IMG/VR virus record: IMGVR_UViG_3300025120_000004
Span: 1-61,012 of that record
DNA length: 61,012 nt
Source of the DNA: a virus
Reading direction: 5' to 3' (one strand)
The notes under the pieces are model-generated. The model made no database searches and had not been told where the DNA came from. It saw only the letters and a program-made list of their open reading frames with translations. This document shows positions 48,501 to 58,100 of the stretch, piece by piece. Made by a program: the position numbers and the translations under genes. Position 1 is the first letter of the stretch, and every line of letters starts with the position of its first letter.

Positions 48501-50033
48501 TCAGGAGATGCAGGTGCTGACCAAAATCAAACTGCAACGCTTCCTGCAATTATAGATTTAAGTTTTTTTAATTGCTATACATTTGGAAATGGAGTAGAAA
48601 GTATGGCTATTTTAGATGCATTAACTTCTCCTACATTAAATTTAGGAGAAAAAGTTACTTCAGTTTCTGAGGAAGAATTTAAAGAAGCTCATAGGTTTTC
48701 AGATGTAACATATAGTGGTGTATTTAATCAAGAGACAAACTTAAACAAGTTAAATCAATTTAATTTGTCTTTAACTAATTTTAAAACACTTGAAGCATCT
48801 TATGGCGCTATAAGAAAAATGCACTCAAGACAAACAGATATATTAATACTTCAAGAAGATAAAATATCTTATTTACAAGTAGGTAAGAACTTATTATCTG
48901 ATGCTGCTGCAGGTGGAGCTATTACTTCAGTACCTGAAGTATTAGGTAAGCAGATAGCAAGAATTGAAGAATATGGAATTAGTAATAATCCTGAAAGCTT
49001 TACAGCTTATGGATATGATATTTTCTTTACTGATGCTAAACGAAATGCTGTTTTACAGATTAAAGGAGGAAGCGCTCAAGCAGATAGACTTAGTGTTATA
49101 TCTGAAGTAGGAATGAGGTCTTGGTTTAGAGATTTATTTAGAGAGTCTTTTGAAACTCAAAAATTAGGAGGTTTTGATCCTTATATGAACGAGTATGTTT
49201 TAGGTTCTAGTAATGTAACTATACCTCAACCTTTAGATGAAAGAGAATGTGGATTTGTTTTAGAAATGAATGAATTAAGCTCTAGTTATTCTTTTATGTT
49301 AGATTTAACTAGTATCATAGGAGATGTTCAATTTGACTATAATGTTACAGAAGGAAGTTTAAATATATTAGTAGAATGGAATAATAATGCTGTTATTGCT
49401 GACCTTGTAACAGGTACAGGGAATGTATCTTTTAATAAATCTGAATCTTTTCCTACTCAAGCAAAGGTTACATTGTTTCCTAATACAGGTGATAAACCTA
49501 GTTTTACATTAAATTTAAACTGTCCTGTAGGAGATGAATTAACAGTAAAAGAAATAGTTATAAACTTTAATGGAGATGTTAGCTTAACTACTACTTGCAG
49601 ATATAGATGGCAGCTTTCAAATACTTTAAGTCCTTATAGTACAAATTTAGTTACTTTAGATTCAGATGGTGTATCTTTATTTACAGAACAAACAGGTACT
49701 AGCTCTTTTGGTACGATACCTGCGTTGGGTTCTACTGTTATTATGCAGAATAGACAAAATCCAGGACAAACATTTGAGTTTGATGCTAATTCAGATAAAT
49801 TCAAATATCTAACTACTAATGTAGATTATGACGAAGTAGATTTAAACACATTAATACCTTTATTAAATACAGCAACACCTATAACAGGAAGTTTCCCTGA
49901 ATATCAAGCTAGTTTTACATATAGCACACAAGCTACTTATATGTATTTAGTTTGGGATTTAAGAGAGTCAGATTTATTACAATTTTGTTATGACTCATCT
50001 ACTCCTGAAGAAGCTTGTTGTGAATGCGATTAA
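45540..50033 (+). CDS. Giant tail nozzle/stabilisation-type protein
   Basis: A 1497-residue protein. The start (FISGKMNKSVDERLVPQGQYIDALNVRLGS) matches the N-terminus of podovirus nozzle or stabilisation proteins (muzzle in crAss-like phages). The body is beta-rich with several Cys-rich stretches (CFDFCTANCTSG near 480, CGDGNYCEAIAD near 757). The C-terminus ends in a CCECD cluster. The Cys content is high for a phage tail protein and may reflect metal or disulfide sites. It would form the outer tail barrel and plug. One base separates it from the adaptor gene. Confidence 0.7.
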   Translation: MAKIQKNFISGKMNKSVDERLVPQGQYIDALNVRLGSTEGTEIGAVENSKGNELLVELKFLNQPLSASARCIGAYEDGANETIYWFVSDENNSLSATGKVDLIVSFNTRLNILFYHVISTSVLNFDKEYLINGINLIGDLLFFTDNLNAPRKININRNYLDPNVPSTVDRITEQDIGVIVAPPLNAPEIESYQIGGGEDYMNEIFLSFAYRWQYEDGEYSALSPFSRVAFTPGLFDLNYQTYDNDGMSNIFNTTDITFDTGGRNVKDIDVIFKFSTSQSVNIIEKFNKENEGWLDNVPQTLTFNNKKIYTTLPEAQLLRLFDNVPRIAQSQTIMGNRLMYGNYVDGYDIKGADGRDIYLDYDLSLISEPIQDEEIQGFLSDYTYTFGGVSVDVNNAKITIDFGGVDLINGSQIGVIFNYQSTLYTDTSGTYEDGTQPENTFENTFIFNIQQDYSSVYELSISSEFINAVSEFVAIQDSSCFDFCTANCTSGSSQTDVFNCGISTKNGWKHVGFGFTGSPQGIIIESAQGSDEISFVLPAIQFEEYDPTQNPPGTGIYAYEYLSSIDSVGLYSKDESKQSLHSNRDYEVAIVYMDDYGRSSTALVDTSNTVFIPCEKSITKNNIRVQLNSYPPYWATKYKFVIKESKGLYRTVYSNVFFQEESTGIYYFKLEGDNRDKVEDNSILHVKKDTSGAVLNCAKTKVLGFGVEVDDFLCDKNADGEVLDTSQPCGQFSGTYMQLKPSGFVASAPENAFIQADGSCGDGNYCEAIADVSIPNPDYDPNAPLCPTPGSVNTEFIPADIPAGSIINIKLRTNRRSNNFTNCDAIYYDYDKRFVANNDYRSLYDFVIGDNINLANGVSSGDRENTIVFVENLIDWPNQNRGGGSPDSNPPGGVGRNGTTFIYFQEDTCNNPTTTPGASYNGKQYLTIQTGTPKCGGIGPRYSYAEVIVDIQRAPSLMVFETDPLEANDELYYENEQTFDIENGFHLSGDAGADQNQTATLPAIIDLSFFNCYTFGNGVESMAILDALTSPTLNLGEKVTSVSEEEFKEAHRFSDVTYSGVFNQETNLNKLNQFNLSLTNFKTLEASYGAIRKMHSRQTDILILQEDKISYLQVGKNLLSDAAAGGAITSVPEVLGKQIARIEEYGISNNPESFTAYGYDIFFTDAKRNAVLQIKGGSAQADRLSVISEVGMRSWFRDLFRESFETQKLGGFDPYMNEYVLGSSNVTIPQPLDERECGFVLEMNELSSSYSFMLDLTSIIGDVQFDYNVTEGSLNILVEWNNNAVIADLVTGTGNVSFNKSESFPTQAKVTLFPNTGDKPSFTLNLNCPVGDELTVKEIVINFNGDVSLTTTCRYRWQLSNTLSPYSTNLVTLDSDGVSLFTEQTGTSSFGTIPALGSTVIMQNRQNPGQTFEFDANSDKFKYLTTNVDYDEVDLNTLIPLLNTATPITGSFPEYQASFTYSTQATYMYLVWDLRESDLLQFCYDSSTPEEACCECD

Positions 50034-50048
50034 ACTTAAAATTAAATT

Positions 50049-51041
50049 ATGGCAACTATTGTAGATAAATATATAGATTCATCAAGTTTTGAAACAGCAA
50101 GCGCTGTGTTTGATGATGTTCATTTAACAATAAAATCTGTTGATGGCGTATATCAGCATAACAACCAATATAGAATTCAGTTAAACGGTTTATTAGGGCC
50201 TTTATTTAATTGTGAAATATGTGGTATTCCTTGTGGAGAAAACATAACGCCTCCTGGAGGTGGCCCTGGGTTATATCAATTAGAGTTTTCAGCAGGAGGA
50301 ACTCAAGCAGATGTGGGGGCTATAGTTATTTATTTTAATCCTCAGACTATTCCTGATGGAATTAGAGTGTTATATGATGGTGTATATTATAATAGATTGT
50401 CAGTTCCTGCAACCCCTGCTTATGTAGCTCCATCCCCTTATCCTCAACCTGCAGATCCTGGTGGAAACAGACAGAGTACAAGTGGTGTAGCAGATGCATT
50501 TACTATAATAGGTAGTCCTACATACGCAACATCAAGTAATTGTCCTAATATATTTAATGCTCCTACTACTGATCCTATTACTGATTTTTATGATGGATAT
50601 AGTGGTGCTGATTGGAATGTTGGTTCTCCTCCAACTCAATCCACAACAATAAATACTGGTGATTTAGTTTATGGAGGCAGAGAGGTATATAGTACATTGG
50701 TAGTGCCAAAGCCAAATGCAAGTCCTGCTATTGTTACAATACAAGTATTAGGACCTTGTGATAGTACAGGGTGGAATATAAAGGTGAATTGCGCAGAACC
50801 TTTGCCTTCTTTTAGCGCTCAAGCTATAGGAAGCAGTACATCATGTGGTACAACTACAGTAACATTATATTTTGCTAGATTTCAAGGAGATACAACTAGT
50901 AGTTATCCTCAGTCTAATGCTCCTGTTTTTTTAGATGCTAATGGCGCTAGTCGTGTTGCAGACCAAAATTATTTAATGGATAACAATCAGGTAATAACAG
51001 TAACAAACGGTGTGGTTTCAAATACTCAATCGTGTACATAA
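50049..51041 (+). CDS. Tail-associated beta-rich protein
   Basis: A 330-residue Gly/Pro/Thr-rich protein with conserved-looking Cys pairs (NCEICGIPCGEN near 57-68) and beta segments. It is 15 bp after the nozzle gene and probably part of the tail tip or a fibre socket. No enzyme motif. Confidence 0.55.
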   Translation: MATIVDKYIDSSSFETASAVFDDVHLTIKSVDGVYQHNNQYRIQLNGLLGPLFNCEICGIPCGENITPPGGGPGLYQLEFSAGGTQADVGAIVIYFNPQTIPDGIRVLYDGVYYNRLSVPATPAYVAPSPYPQPADPGGNRQSTSGVADAFTIIGSPTYATSSNCPNIFNAPTTDPITDFYDGYSGADWNVGSPPTQSTTINTGDLVYGGREVYSTLVVPKPNASPAIVTIQVLGPCDSTGWNIKVNCAEPLPSFSAQAIGSSTSCGTTTVTLYFARFQGDTTSSYPQSNAPVFLDANGASRVADQNYLMDNNQVITVTNGVVSNTQSCT

Positions 51042-51051
51042 AATAATATAA

Positions 51052-51825
51052 ATGACATTAAATATACCAACATATACATTAACATTTAGTGAATCAGTAA
51101 AAGGATGGCCTTCTTTTTATAGCTACAAACCTGAGTTTATATTAGGTATGAATCAATACTTATATACTTTTAAAAATGGTAAGTTATTCAGGCACAATAC
51201 TAATCCTATTAGAAATCAATATTATGGAGTAAATTATACATCTACAATAACAAGTGTTTTTAATCAAGAGCCTACTAAGGTAAAAGTATTTAAAACAATT
51301 GAACTAGAGAGTGATGATTCGTGGGATTGTCAAATAACAACAGATTTAGGTGCAGGAATTATAGACCAATCATATTTTGAGAAAAAAGAAGGTGCTTGGT
51401 TTTCTTTTATTAGAAGAATAACAGGTAGTCAAGACTTTTCTTTAAGGTCAACACAGGGTATAGGTACTTTTCTTTTAGCGACAGGTGTATCTCCTGATCC
51501 AATAACATTAGATTTTAGTGTGTCTATAAGCAATATAATTAACTATGGAGATGAAGTTTTTTATAGTGATGGAACTACTACTGATAAAATAGGTTTAATA
51601 ACAGCTATAGGAGAAGGCAGAAAGTCTATTACAATCGATAGCACTTCTTTTACACCTGTGGGTTCAGGTGTTCCAGCAGGAGCATATATATTCACTTCAA
51701 AAAACAGTATAGCAGAATCTTACGGAACAACAGGTTACTATATGGAGTTTAAATTAACCAATGACAGTCAGGATGCAGTTGAATTATTTACTGTTGACTC
51801 TGACGTCTTTCAAAGTTATCCATAG
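51052..51825 (+). CDS. Tail-associated hypothetical protein
   Basis: A 257-residue beta-rich protein (ESVKGWPSFYSYKPEFILGMNQYLYTF near the start) that I associate with the genes following nozzle proteins in podoviruses. The C-terminal half resembles a fibre-like domain. The role is inferred from position. Confidence 0.5.
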   Translation: MTLNIPTYTLTFSESVKGWPSFYSYKPEFILGMNQYLYTFKNGKLFRHNTNPIRNQYYGVNYTSTITSVFNQEPTKVKVFKTIELESDDSWDCQITTDLGAGIIDQSYFEKKEGAWFSFIRRITGSQDFSLRSTQGIGTFLLATGVSPDPITLDFSVSISNIINYGDEVFYSDGTTTDKIGLITAIGEGRKSITIDSTSFTPVGSGVPAGAYIFTSKNSIAESYGTTGYYMEFKLTNDSQDAVELFTVDSDVFQSYP

Positions 51826-51832
51826 ATTTTTG

Positions 51833-51840
51833 TATCTTTG
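51833..51840 (+). promoter_or_regulatory. Promoter -7 element TATCTTTG
   Basis: A consensus box just after the stop of the previous gene and only 5 bases before the start at 51846, so the transcript would be nearly leaderless for that gene. It can serve all downstream ejection-protein genes. Confidence 0.55.
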
Positions 51841-51845
51841 CGTTA

Positions 51846-52256
51846 ATGAAATTTAATATAAGAAAATTAAACGATTCGGATTACGAATTGATTTTAAGAA
51901 AATGGTGGAAAGATTGGAGATGGACACCACCTTCAAAAGATTTTTTACCAGAGGATGGTGAAGGAGGATTTATTGTTTATGACAAAGATATTCCTGTATG
52001 TGCAGGTTATATATATATAACTAATTCGTCAGTAGGTTGGTGTGATTGGATTATATCTAACTTTGAATATAAACATAAGCAAAAAAGAAAAAAGGCTATA
52101 ATAGAGCTTGTAAGGGTATTAACAGAGTCATTAAAGCTATCAGGATGTAAATATTCATACGCTTTAATAAAATCTGAATCATTAATAAAACATTACGAAA
52201 GTAATGGTTATATACAAGGAGATAGTTATAATAAAGAAATGATAAAAAAATTATAG
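51846..52256 (+). CDS. GNAT-like acetyltransferase
   Basis: A 136-residue protein with the GNAT fold pattern: strand MKFNIRKL, GGFIVYDKDIPVCAGYIY as beta2-beta4, then KRKKAIIELVRVLTESLKLSGCKYSYALIKSESLIKHYESNGYI resembling the acetyl-CoA-binding and C-terminal parts. The usual Q/RxxGxG/A loop is degenerate (HKQKRKKA), so it may be inactive or bind differently. A small GNAT is often found near phage tail genes. Substrate unknown. Confidence 0.6.
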   Translation: MKFNIRKLNDSDYELILRKWWKDWRWTPPSKDFLPEDGEGGFIVYDKDIPVCAGYIYITNSSVGWCDWIISNFEYKHKQKRKKAIIELVRVLTESLKLSGCKYSYALIKSESLIKHYESNGYIQGDSYNKEMIKKL

Positions 52257-52257
52257 T

Positions 52258-53229
52258 ATGGCAGCATTTACAACAATAGCAATGGCAACAGTTGCAGTGG
52301 GTTCATCTGTATATAAAGGAGTACAAGCTTCGAATGCCGCAAGTGCAGCTTCTCGTAAATCAGGACAGTTAGCTTTAGAACAACAAAAACTAGAAAGAGA
52401 ATCAGTTGCTCGGTTAGAAGCTAATTATTATGATGCTGTGAGAGCTACCACTGATATATATGATAAGCAACTACAACTTTCTAATGTTCAGGGTAGTCAG
52501 ATTTTAGAAGCAGCTCAAGAGGGAGACCAACGAGGTGTAGCAGCAACGGCAGGTAAAGTAAAATTAGCTCAAGATATAGCTTCAGGTCAAGTTGCCGATA
52601 AAATGGCTCAGCAAAAACTAGATATAGATTTAAAGCGTGCTGAAGCTTCAGAGAAAGATGCTTCAGAAATAGCAGCTATGTTTGATGATAGAGCAGCAGC
52701 AGCAGGATTACAATCTATGGCATTAGCTCAGCAAGCAGAAGATTTAAAAGGAGAAGCAACAGGTGCGTTTATGGATGCAGGGGTAGCGGCTTTATCAGCA
52801 GGAGTAACAGCTTTTGGAGGTGGTAAAGCAAAAAAAGACCTTATTGGTGATTATGTAGACAAAGGGTATAGTTTAGAAGATGCTAATAGAGCTGTTGATG
52901 GATTAGGTTTTACTAAAGGAAAACAATATAGACAATTTGATAGAAATTCAATAGGGTTAGGAAGCGGTTCTATGACTGGTGGATCTAGTGTTAAAACAAC
53001 TACACCTCAAGTTAGTGCTTATGAAGAAAATTTTAATGCTTTACAAGGTGTAAATGCGTTTAATAATAAACCTGAAGTGCCTGTTAATGATAGTGTACAA
53101 GCTGCGATAAATGCTGCTGCAGAAAAAATGTTAAAAGAACAGCAAGGTTCAAATCCGATTTTAAGTGGGACATTTGGAAGTAACTTTACGAATATATTCG
53201 AATCGTTAGGAACATATACAGGAAAATAG
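52258..53229 (+). CDS. Ala-rich internal virion (ejection) protein candidate
   Basis: A 323-residue protein with a hydrophobic start (FTTIAMATVAVGSSVYKGV), long Ala/Gln-rich helices (30-165) and a second hydrophobic stretch (AGVAALSAGVTAFGGG). This resembles small ejection proteins of podoviruses (T7 gp14-like in layout), which enter the host envelope during DNA delivery. Assignment is by composition and position before two larger internal proteins. Confidence 0.55.
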   Translation: MAAFTTIAMATVAVGSSVYKGVQASNAASAASRKSGQLALEQQKLERESVARLEANYYDAVRATTDIYDKQLQLSNVQGSQILEAAQEGDQRGVAATAGKVKLAQDIASGQVADKMAQQKLDIDLKRAEASEKDASEIAAMFDDRAAAAGLQSMALAQQAEDLKGEATGAFMDAGVAALSAGVTAFGGGKAKKDLIGDYVDKGYSLEDANRAVDGLGFTKGKQYRQFDRNSIGLGSGSMTGGSSVKTTTPQVSAYEENFNALQGVNAFNNKPEVPVNDSVQAAINAAAEKMLKEQQGSNPILSGTFGSNFTNIFESLGTYTGK

Positions 53230-53238
53230 CATAGTTAA

Positions 53239-55161
53239 ATGGGAAATAAATTAGATTCAATAAGATATGCATTAGGTCAAGGCCTTACAGGTGTAGCAAA
53301 GCCAACAAAAACTTTAGAGGCTGTTGATAATTTTGTAGAGGATGTAGAAGCTTGGAAAAAAAACATAGACGATCAACGTCTTAAGTTAAAAACTGATACT
53401 GAAACAAAAGTAAGAGAAGCTGAAAAAGAAGCTTATGCTAATTTACCTAATACTAAGACAGAAAGAGACCTTGTAATACAAGGTCTAGCTAATTATAAGG
53501 ATATGCTTTATAATAATATGTCTATGGTTCAGAATGGTGTTTTAAAACCAGAAGATAATCTTATATTTCAGGAAAACGGAAAGCAATCATTTGAAATAGC
53601 TGCTGATTTAATAAATAACTATAGCACTAGAAAAGAACAAGCCATGAAAGAGGCTAGTGGATATTATGATGATGAAGGAAATTTTGTAGAACCTACAGCA
53701 GGAGATTATCAAGCTGCTCTTCAACGAATAAATGATGAGTTTATGATTCCAGGGGGACAGGAATTTAAATTTATGAGCAATGGAATGGGTAATATTACTA
53801 TGTTCAAAACTAAAATTGATGAAGAAACAAAAACAAAAGTTTTAGATTTAGATGCTGACGGAAATCCAATTCCAATAGAGGGTCTGTCTAACGTTCCTAT
53901 GTTAGCTTATCAAAACAACAGAAATGCTAATGCCCCTATGTTCGTTCTTGCTAATGAGGTTACTAAGTTCACAAGAAAAGATGGTCTTTTAGCTACTTCT
54001 TATCAGGAGCTGATTGATGTTGAAGGCATGGTGGGTGGTGTTAAGGATAATATGAGTCAAAGCCCAGGGTTTCAGGAGTCAGTAAAACAGGCATCAAGTT
54101 CTCTTACTAATACTGTTCCTAAAGTTGTTAGTATGTTAGCAGACAATGGACCTGATGCACAACAAACAACAACATTGACTCCTTCAGAATGGGATGCTTT
54201 ATCTGATGCACAAAAAAACGAAACTATATCTTTTGAATATACTGATTTTGATGGTTCAACTAAAAAAGGAGTTAAAAGTAAATATCTACAGGTTAAGCTT
54301 GCTACTAATAATTCAATGGTCGCTGTACTAAGTGACCGAGATCAATTGGCAGCAGAACAAATAGCACAGACAGCTCTTATATCTTCATTAGAGCAAACCA
54401 TAGACCCAGGAGTAAAGGTTGGTGATTTCGCTGCACGAGTAGACCCAAACAAGGATAAGCAAGTAGATACTTTTACACTTATTGACCAAGTAGTGATAGA
54501 TGGAAATTCCAACAGCTTAGAAGCTATAGTTAGGCAAGACCAAAATATAAATGATTACAAAGTTACTAAAGAAGGTATTGTCTTTGTAAAGACAGATGGA
54601 ACTCTAACAGCTCCTATTGACGTTAGCTCAGGTTCTGCTGTTGATGTAGGTAAGCTGTTTGCTTCAGAGCTAGGATATAATGCAGAAACATACGCTAATA
54701 AATCTAAAGCAGGCTCAGTAATTATTAACACAAAAGTTAAAGATTTCACAGGCTTTACGTCTCCTAGAGAAGAATACGGAGGTCTAGGTAGATTAGCTAT
54801 TAGTAAGGATAAAAATAAAATTACCTATGCGTCTGAATATATTAAAAAAGCTGATGAAAGATTGATGGCAGCTCAAGCTCAGGTTGTAGTTGATAAGGCT
54901 CGTGCAAGGTATGGGAATATACCTAATATAAGAGTAAGTTTTGATGACTTATCTAAGCCGAATGGAGAAGATGAGATAAATCTAACTATAGATGGAGTGA
55001 AATACAAAAACGTAGGTTATACATCAGATAATTATCAATGGTTAATGGAGAATATAGATAGAGCGTTAATAGGAGAAACACCAGAGGGGAAAATTAGTGG
55101 AGGTAGTACAAATAGTGGAGGTGGAGGTTTAGATAATCTAGGTAAAAAAGAAGGTGAATAA
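53239..55161 (+). CDS. Putative internal virion protein
   Basis: A 640-residue charged helical protein (long coiled coil near 30-70: VEDVEAWKKNIDDQRLKLK) without enzyme motifs. It ends in a Gly/Ser-rich tail, and its stop codon shares a base with the start of the giant gene (TAATG). With the 323-residue protein and the giant protein it forms a three-gene ejection set like T7 gp14-gp15-gp16 (inference). Confidence 0.55.
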   Translation: MGNKLDSIRYALGQGLTGVAKPTKTLEAVDNFVEDVEAWKKNIDDQRLKLKTDTETKVREAEKEAYANLPNTKTERDLVIQGLANYKDMLYNNMSMVQNGVLKPEDNLIFQENGKQSFEIAADLINNYSTRKEQAMKEASGYYDDEGNFVEPTAGDYQAALQRINDEFMIPGGQEFKFMSNGMGNITMFKTKIDEETKTKVLDLDADGNPIPIEGLSNVPMLAYQNNRNANAPMFVLANEVTKFTRKDGLLATSYQELIDVEGMVGGVKDNMSQSPGFQESVKQASSSLTNTVPKVVSMLADNGPDAQQTTTLTPSEWDALSDAQKNETISFEYTDFDGSTKKGVKSKYLQVKLATNNSMVAVLSDRDQLAAEQIAQTALISSLEQTIDPGVKVGDFAARVDPNKDKQVDTFTLIDQVVIDGNSNSLEAIVRQDQNINDYKVTKEGIVFVKTDGTLTAPIDVSSGSAVDVGKLFASELGYNAETYANKSKAGSVIINTKVKDFTGFTSPREEYGGLGRLAISKDKNKITYASEYIKKADERLMAAQAQVVVDKARARYGNIPNIRVSFDDLSKPNGEDEINLTIDGVKYKNVGYTSDNYQWLMENIDRALIGETPEGKISGGSTNSGGGGLDNLGKKEGE

Positions 55162-58100
55162 TGGAAGAGTTATATAATGCACTTGTTGAACAAGGAAAAT
55201 ACACAAAATCTTTTGAGGATTTTAAAGTACAGTTTGGAGAGCCTGAAAAAACTAAACTTCTTTATGATGCATTAAATTCTTCAGGAGATTACACTAAATC
55301 TTTTGAAGACTTTACGTATCAATTTGGATTCGCTGAAAAAAAAAATCAAGTCGTTACTCCTTCCACTTCAGAAGAGGTCGTTACGGAATCCACTACAGAA
55401 ATCACGCAACCAACAATTCCTGGCTCTTCGGATTCTTCCGAAAATATTCCTGATGTACAGATTGAAAACAATGTAGAAATTAAAGAGGATTTAGAAGTTA
55501 CAGATATACCTGAACAAAAATACTCTAATGAGTTATTTGATGAATTAACTTCTCAAGTACAAATAGCTCAACAAATAAATACCGAACAAAATAAAAGAAA
55601 CTTTTATAAAAATAAAGCTGAATCTTCTTTTGTTAGAAGAAAACCGAAACCAAAAAAGAAAAATCCTGATGCCTTATTAGAAATAGATAACGATTTAAAA
55701 GAAAAAATATTAAGCGATTTTAATATTAGAAAATCTATTGAATATGGAATTGTTAGCGAAACAGATGTAGATAATGCTCTTAAAGGAGATATTAATTTAA
55801 TAAATAAATTAAAAGAAATATCTGTAAAAAATCCAAAGGAATACAAAAAATTATTAAGCGAAAAAAGATTAGATAAAACTTATGCTTTTGAAGAAACATC
55901 TGAATTAAATGAATACCAAGTTAATCAAGATGAAGAATCTAGAAGTTTAGATTTAAAGAAAAAGATTGAAGCTTATGATTTAGAGACACAAAGACTTTTA
56001 GCTGAAAATCCTAATGCAACTGAACAAGAAATAAATGAATTAGTTTATAGGCCTAACGACCCTAACACTTATACAGATGAAGAATTTGAAATTTATGAGA
56101 ATATGGATTATTCTCCAACTGGATTTGAAGATTCTAACATACATAAAATGTATGACAGTGAAAAGTTAAAGTCAATTGAAGGATTTAATGTAAAAGATTT
56201 TGATGGGTACTTAAAAGAGCAGGGATACATGGACAGATACGTGGAGCTTCTTGATGACGAAACTATATCTGAAGATGGAAGATATCAAGATTATTCAGGG
56301 AACTACAATCCAACTCTTGCAGCCGAAAGATTAAAAGCACAATATTTAACAAACTACATAAATAATCAAGTAGAAAGAAATGTAGAGTTTCAAGTTTTAG
56401 ATTATCAATTAAAAAATAAAGGCCGACACCCTTCTTTAGATGGTGTAGAAATTAGTTTTAATACAGGGGTAGATGATATTGCTATGGCTTCTTACATAGA
56501 GGAACAATTTCCTACATTAACTGCAAAGCTTAAAAACCAAGATGTTGAAAATCAAGAAAACTATCAAAGATATTTAGATGGAGATAACCCTTGGTTTACA
56601 CAATCGGTAAAACAAGGTTGGCGTTCTGTAGAAGATAGATTACATAGCTCTTCTAAAGGAGTTTATGGATTTATTGGAATGAATAGTGTGGCTGATGAAA
56701 TACGAATGCGAGATGCTCAAGATGATTTAGAGAGAGATGATTTTATGAGATATGCATATACGTCAGGTAAAAAATCTTTTTATAATGGTAGAGAGTACGG
56801 AATAGATGAAAGAGGTCAGATATTTGATTTAGAAATAAAGAAAAACGTAACAAACGTTTTAACAGATACTATGGCTGATGCTATAAGAAAAAAGGTAGCT
56901 GGAAGCAGTGAGACATTTAAAAGTTTTAGTGGCTCAGGTACGGTAATAGCAACAACAGGTATAGCTGCTGATATGTTATTGCAAATATCTCTTACTCGTG
57001 GAGTAGGTAATTTAGGTAGAGGTGGTGCGGCTTTTTTAGGTAGTTTCGATAAAGGTAAAAAAGTTGTTAGTGGATTATCTAGTATACCAATGAAAGCAAC
57101 TACAGCTTCGGCTATGATTGCTCAAGGAACATTATTTTCAACTAATTTAGCTAGTAGCACTTATGACCAGGCTATTGCTAATGGATTAGATCAAGCTACA
57201 GCTATAGAACTAAGGCAAAAGGCAGGTATGCAGGGATTTGGATTAGGGTCATTAACAGCTCCAATATCTACACAGACTCTAGCCATGAATAAAATATTTG
57301 GTAAAAAGGGAACTGAAAAACTAAGTAGAGGACTTGTTGATGCTTATCAAAAAGCAGGAGATAAAGGTTTTGCTGCATACATTCAAAGGGTTAAAGGAAC
57401 AATAATACAAAACTATCCTTCTTATTTAAAAGAAGGAGGTAAAGAGATATTTCAGGAAAATGTACAGCAGGCAGGTCAAGCTTTTGTGATTGCAGAAAAT
57501 GTAAATGAGATTGCACAAAAAGAAATAATGAATAACACCATTACAGGTGCGGAGTACACAAACACAACAATACTAGCAGGTCTTGCAGGTTTATTAATGC
57601 CTTTTGGTGGTGATCTTAAATCAGCCACATCTAAATCTATTAAGGCTAACTTTAGTCCAGGGGAAGCCGCAATTGACAGATTAGAAGCTTTACATGGTTT
57701 ATCTAAAGATGTAGATAAAACAAAAGAGTTTTTAAATAGTATGGTAACCAAAGGTGTTTATACTGAGGAACAAGTTTCTAATCTATTGTCTGATATTGAT
57801 TTGTATGTAAACACTATAAACAGTATACCAACAAACTTGAGTCCTGAAACTTCATTGTTTGTAATGCAGTCAATTAACGACATTCAAAAACAAGAGGAGT
57901 TAAAAAAGAAAAGAGATAAATCATTTCATCCAGAGATAGATGAAAAAATACAAGAACTTAGAAACGAAATAACAACACGAACTCAATTTGATTATGTTAA
58001 TGCACAAGGCAAGTTAAGGCTAAAGGACCAAGCAGCCAAAGAACTTACTAGAGAAGCAGAAGAAAGAGGAGAAAAGAATTTTACTATAGATGATGGAGCT

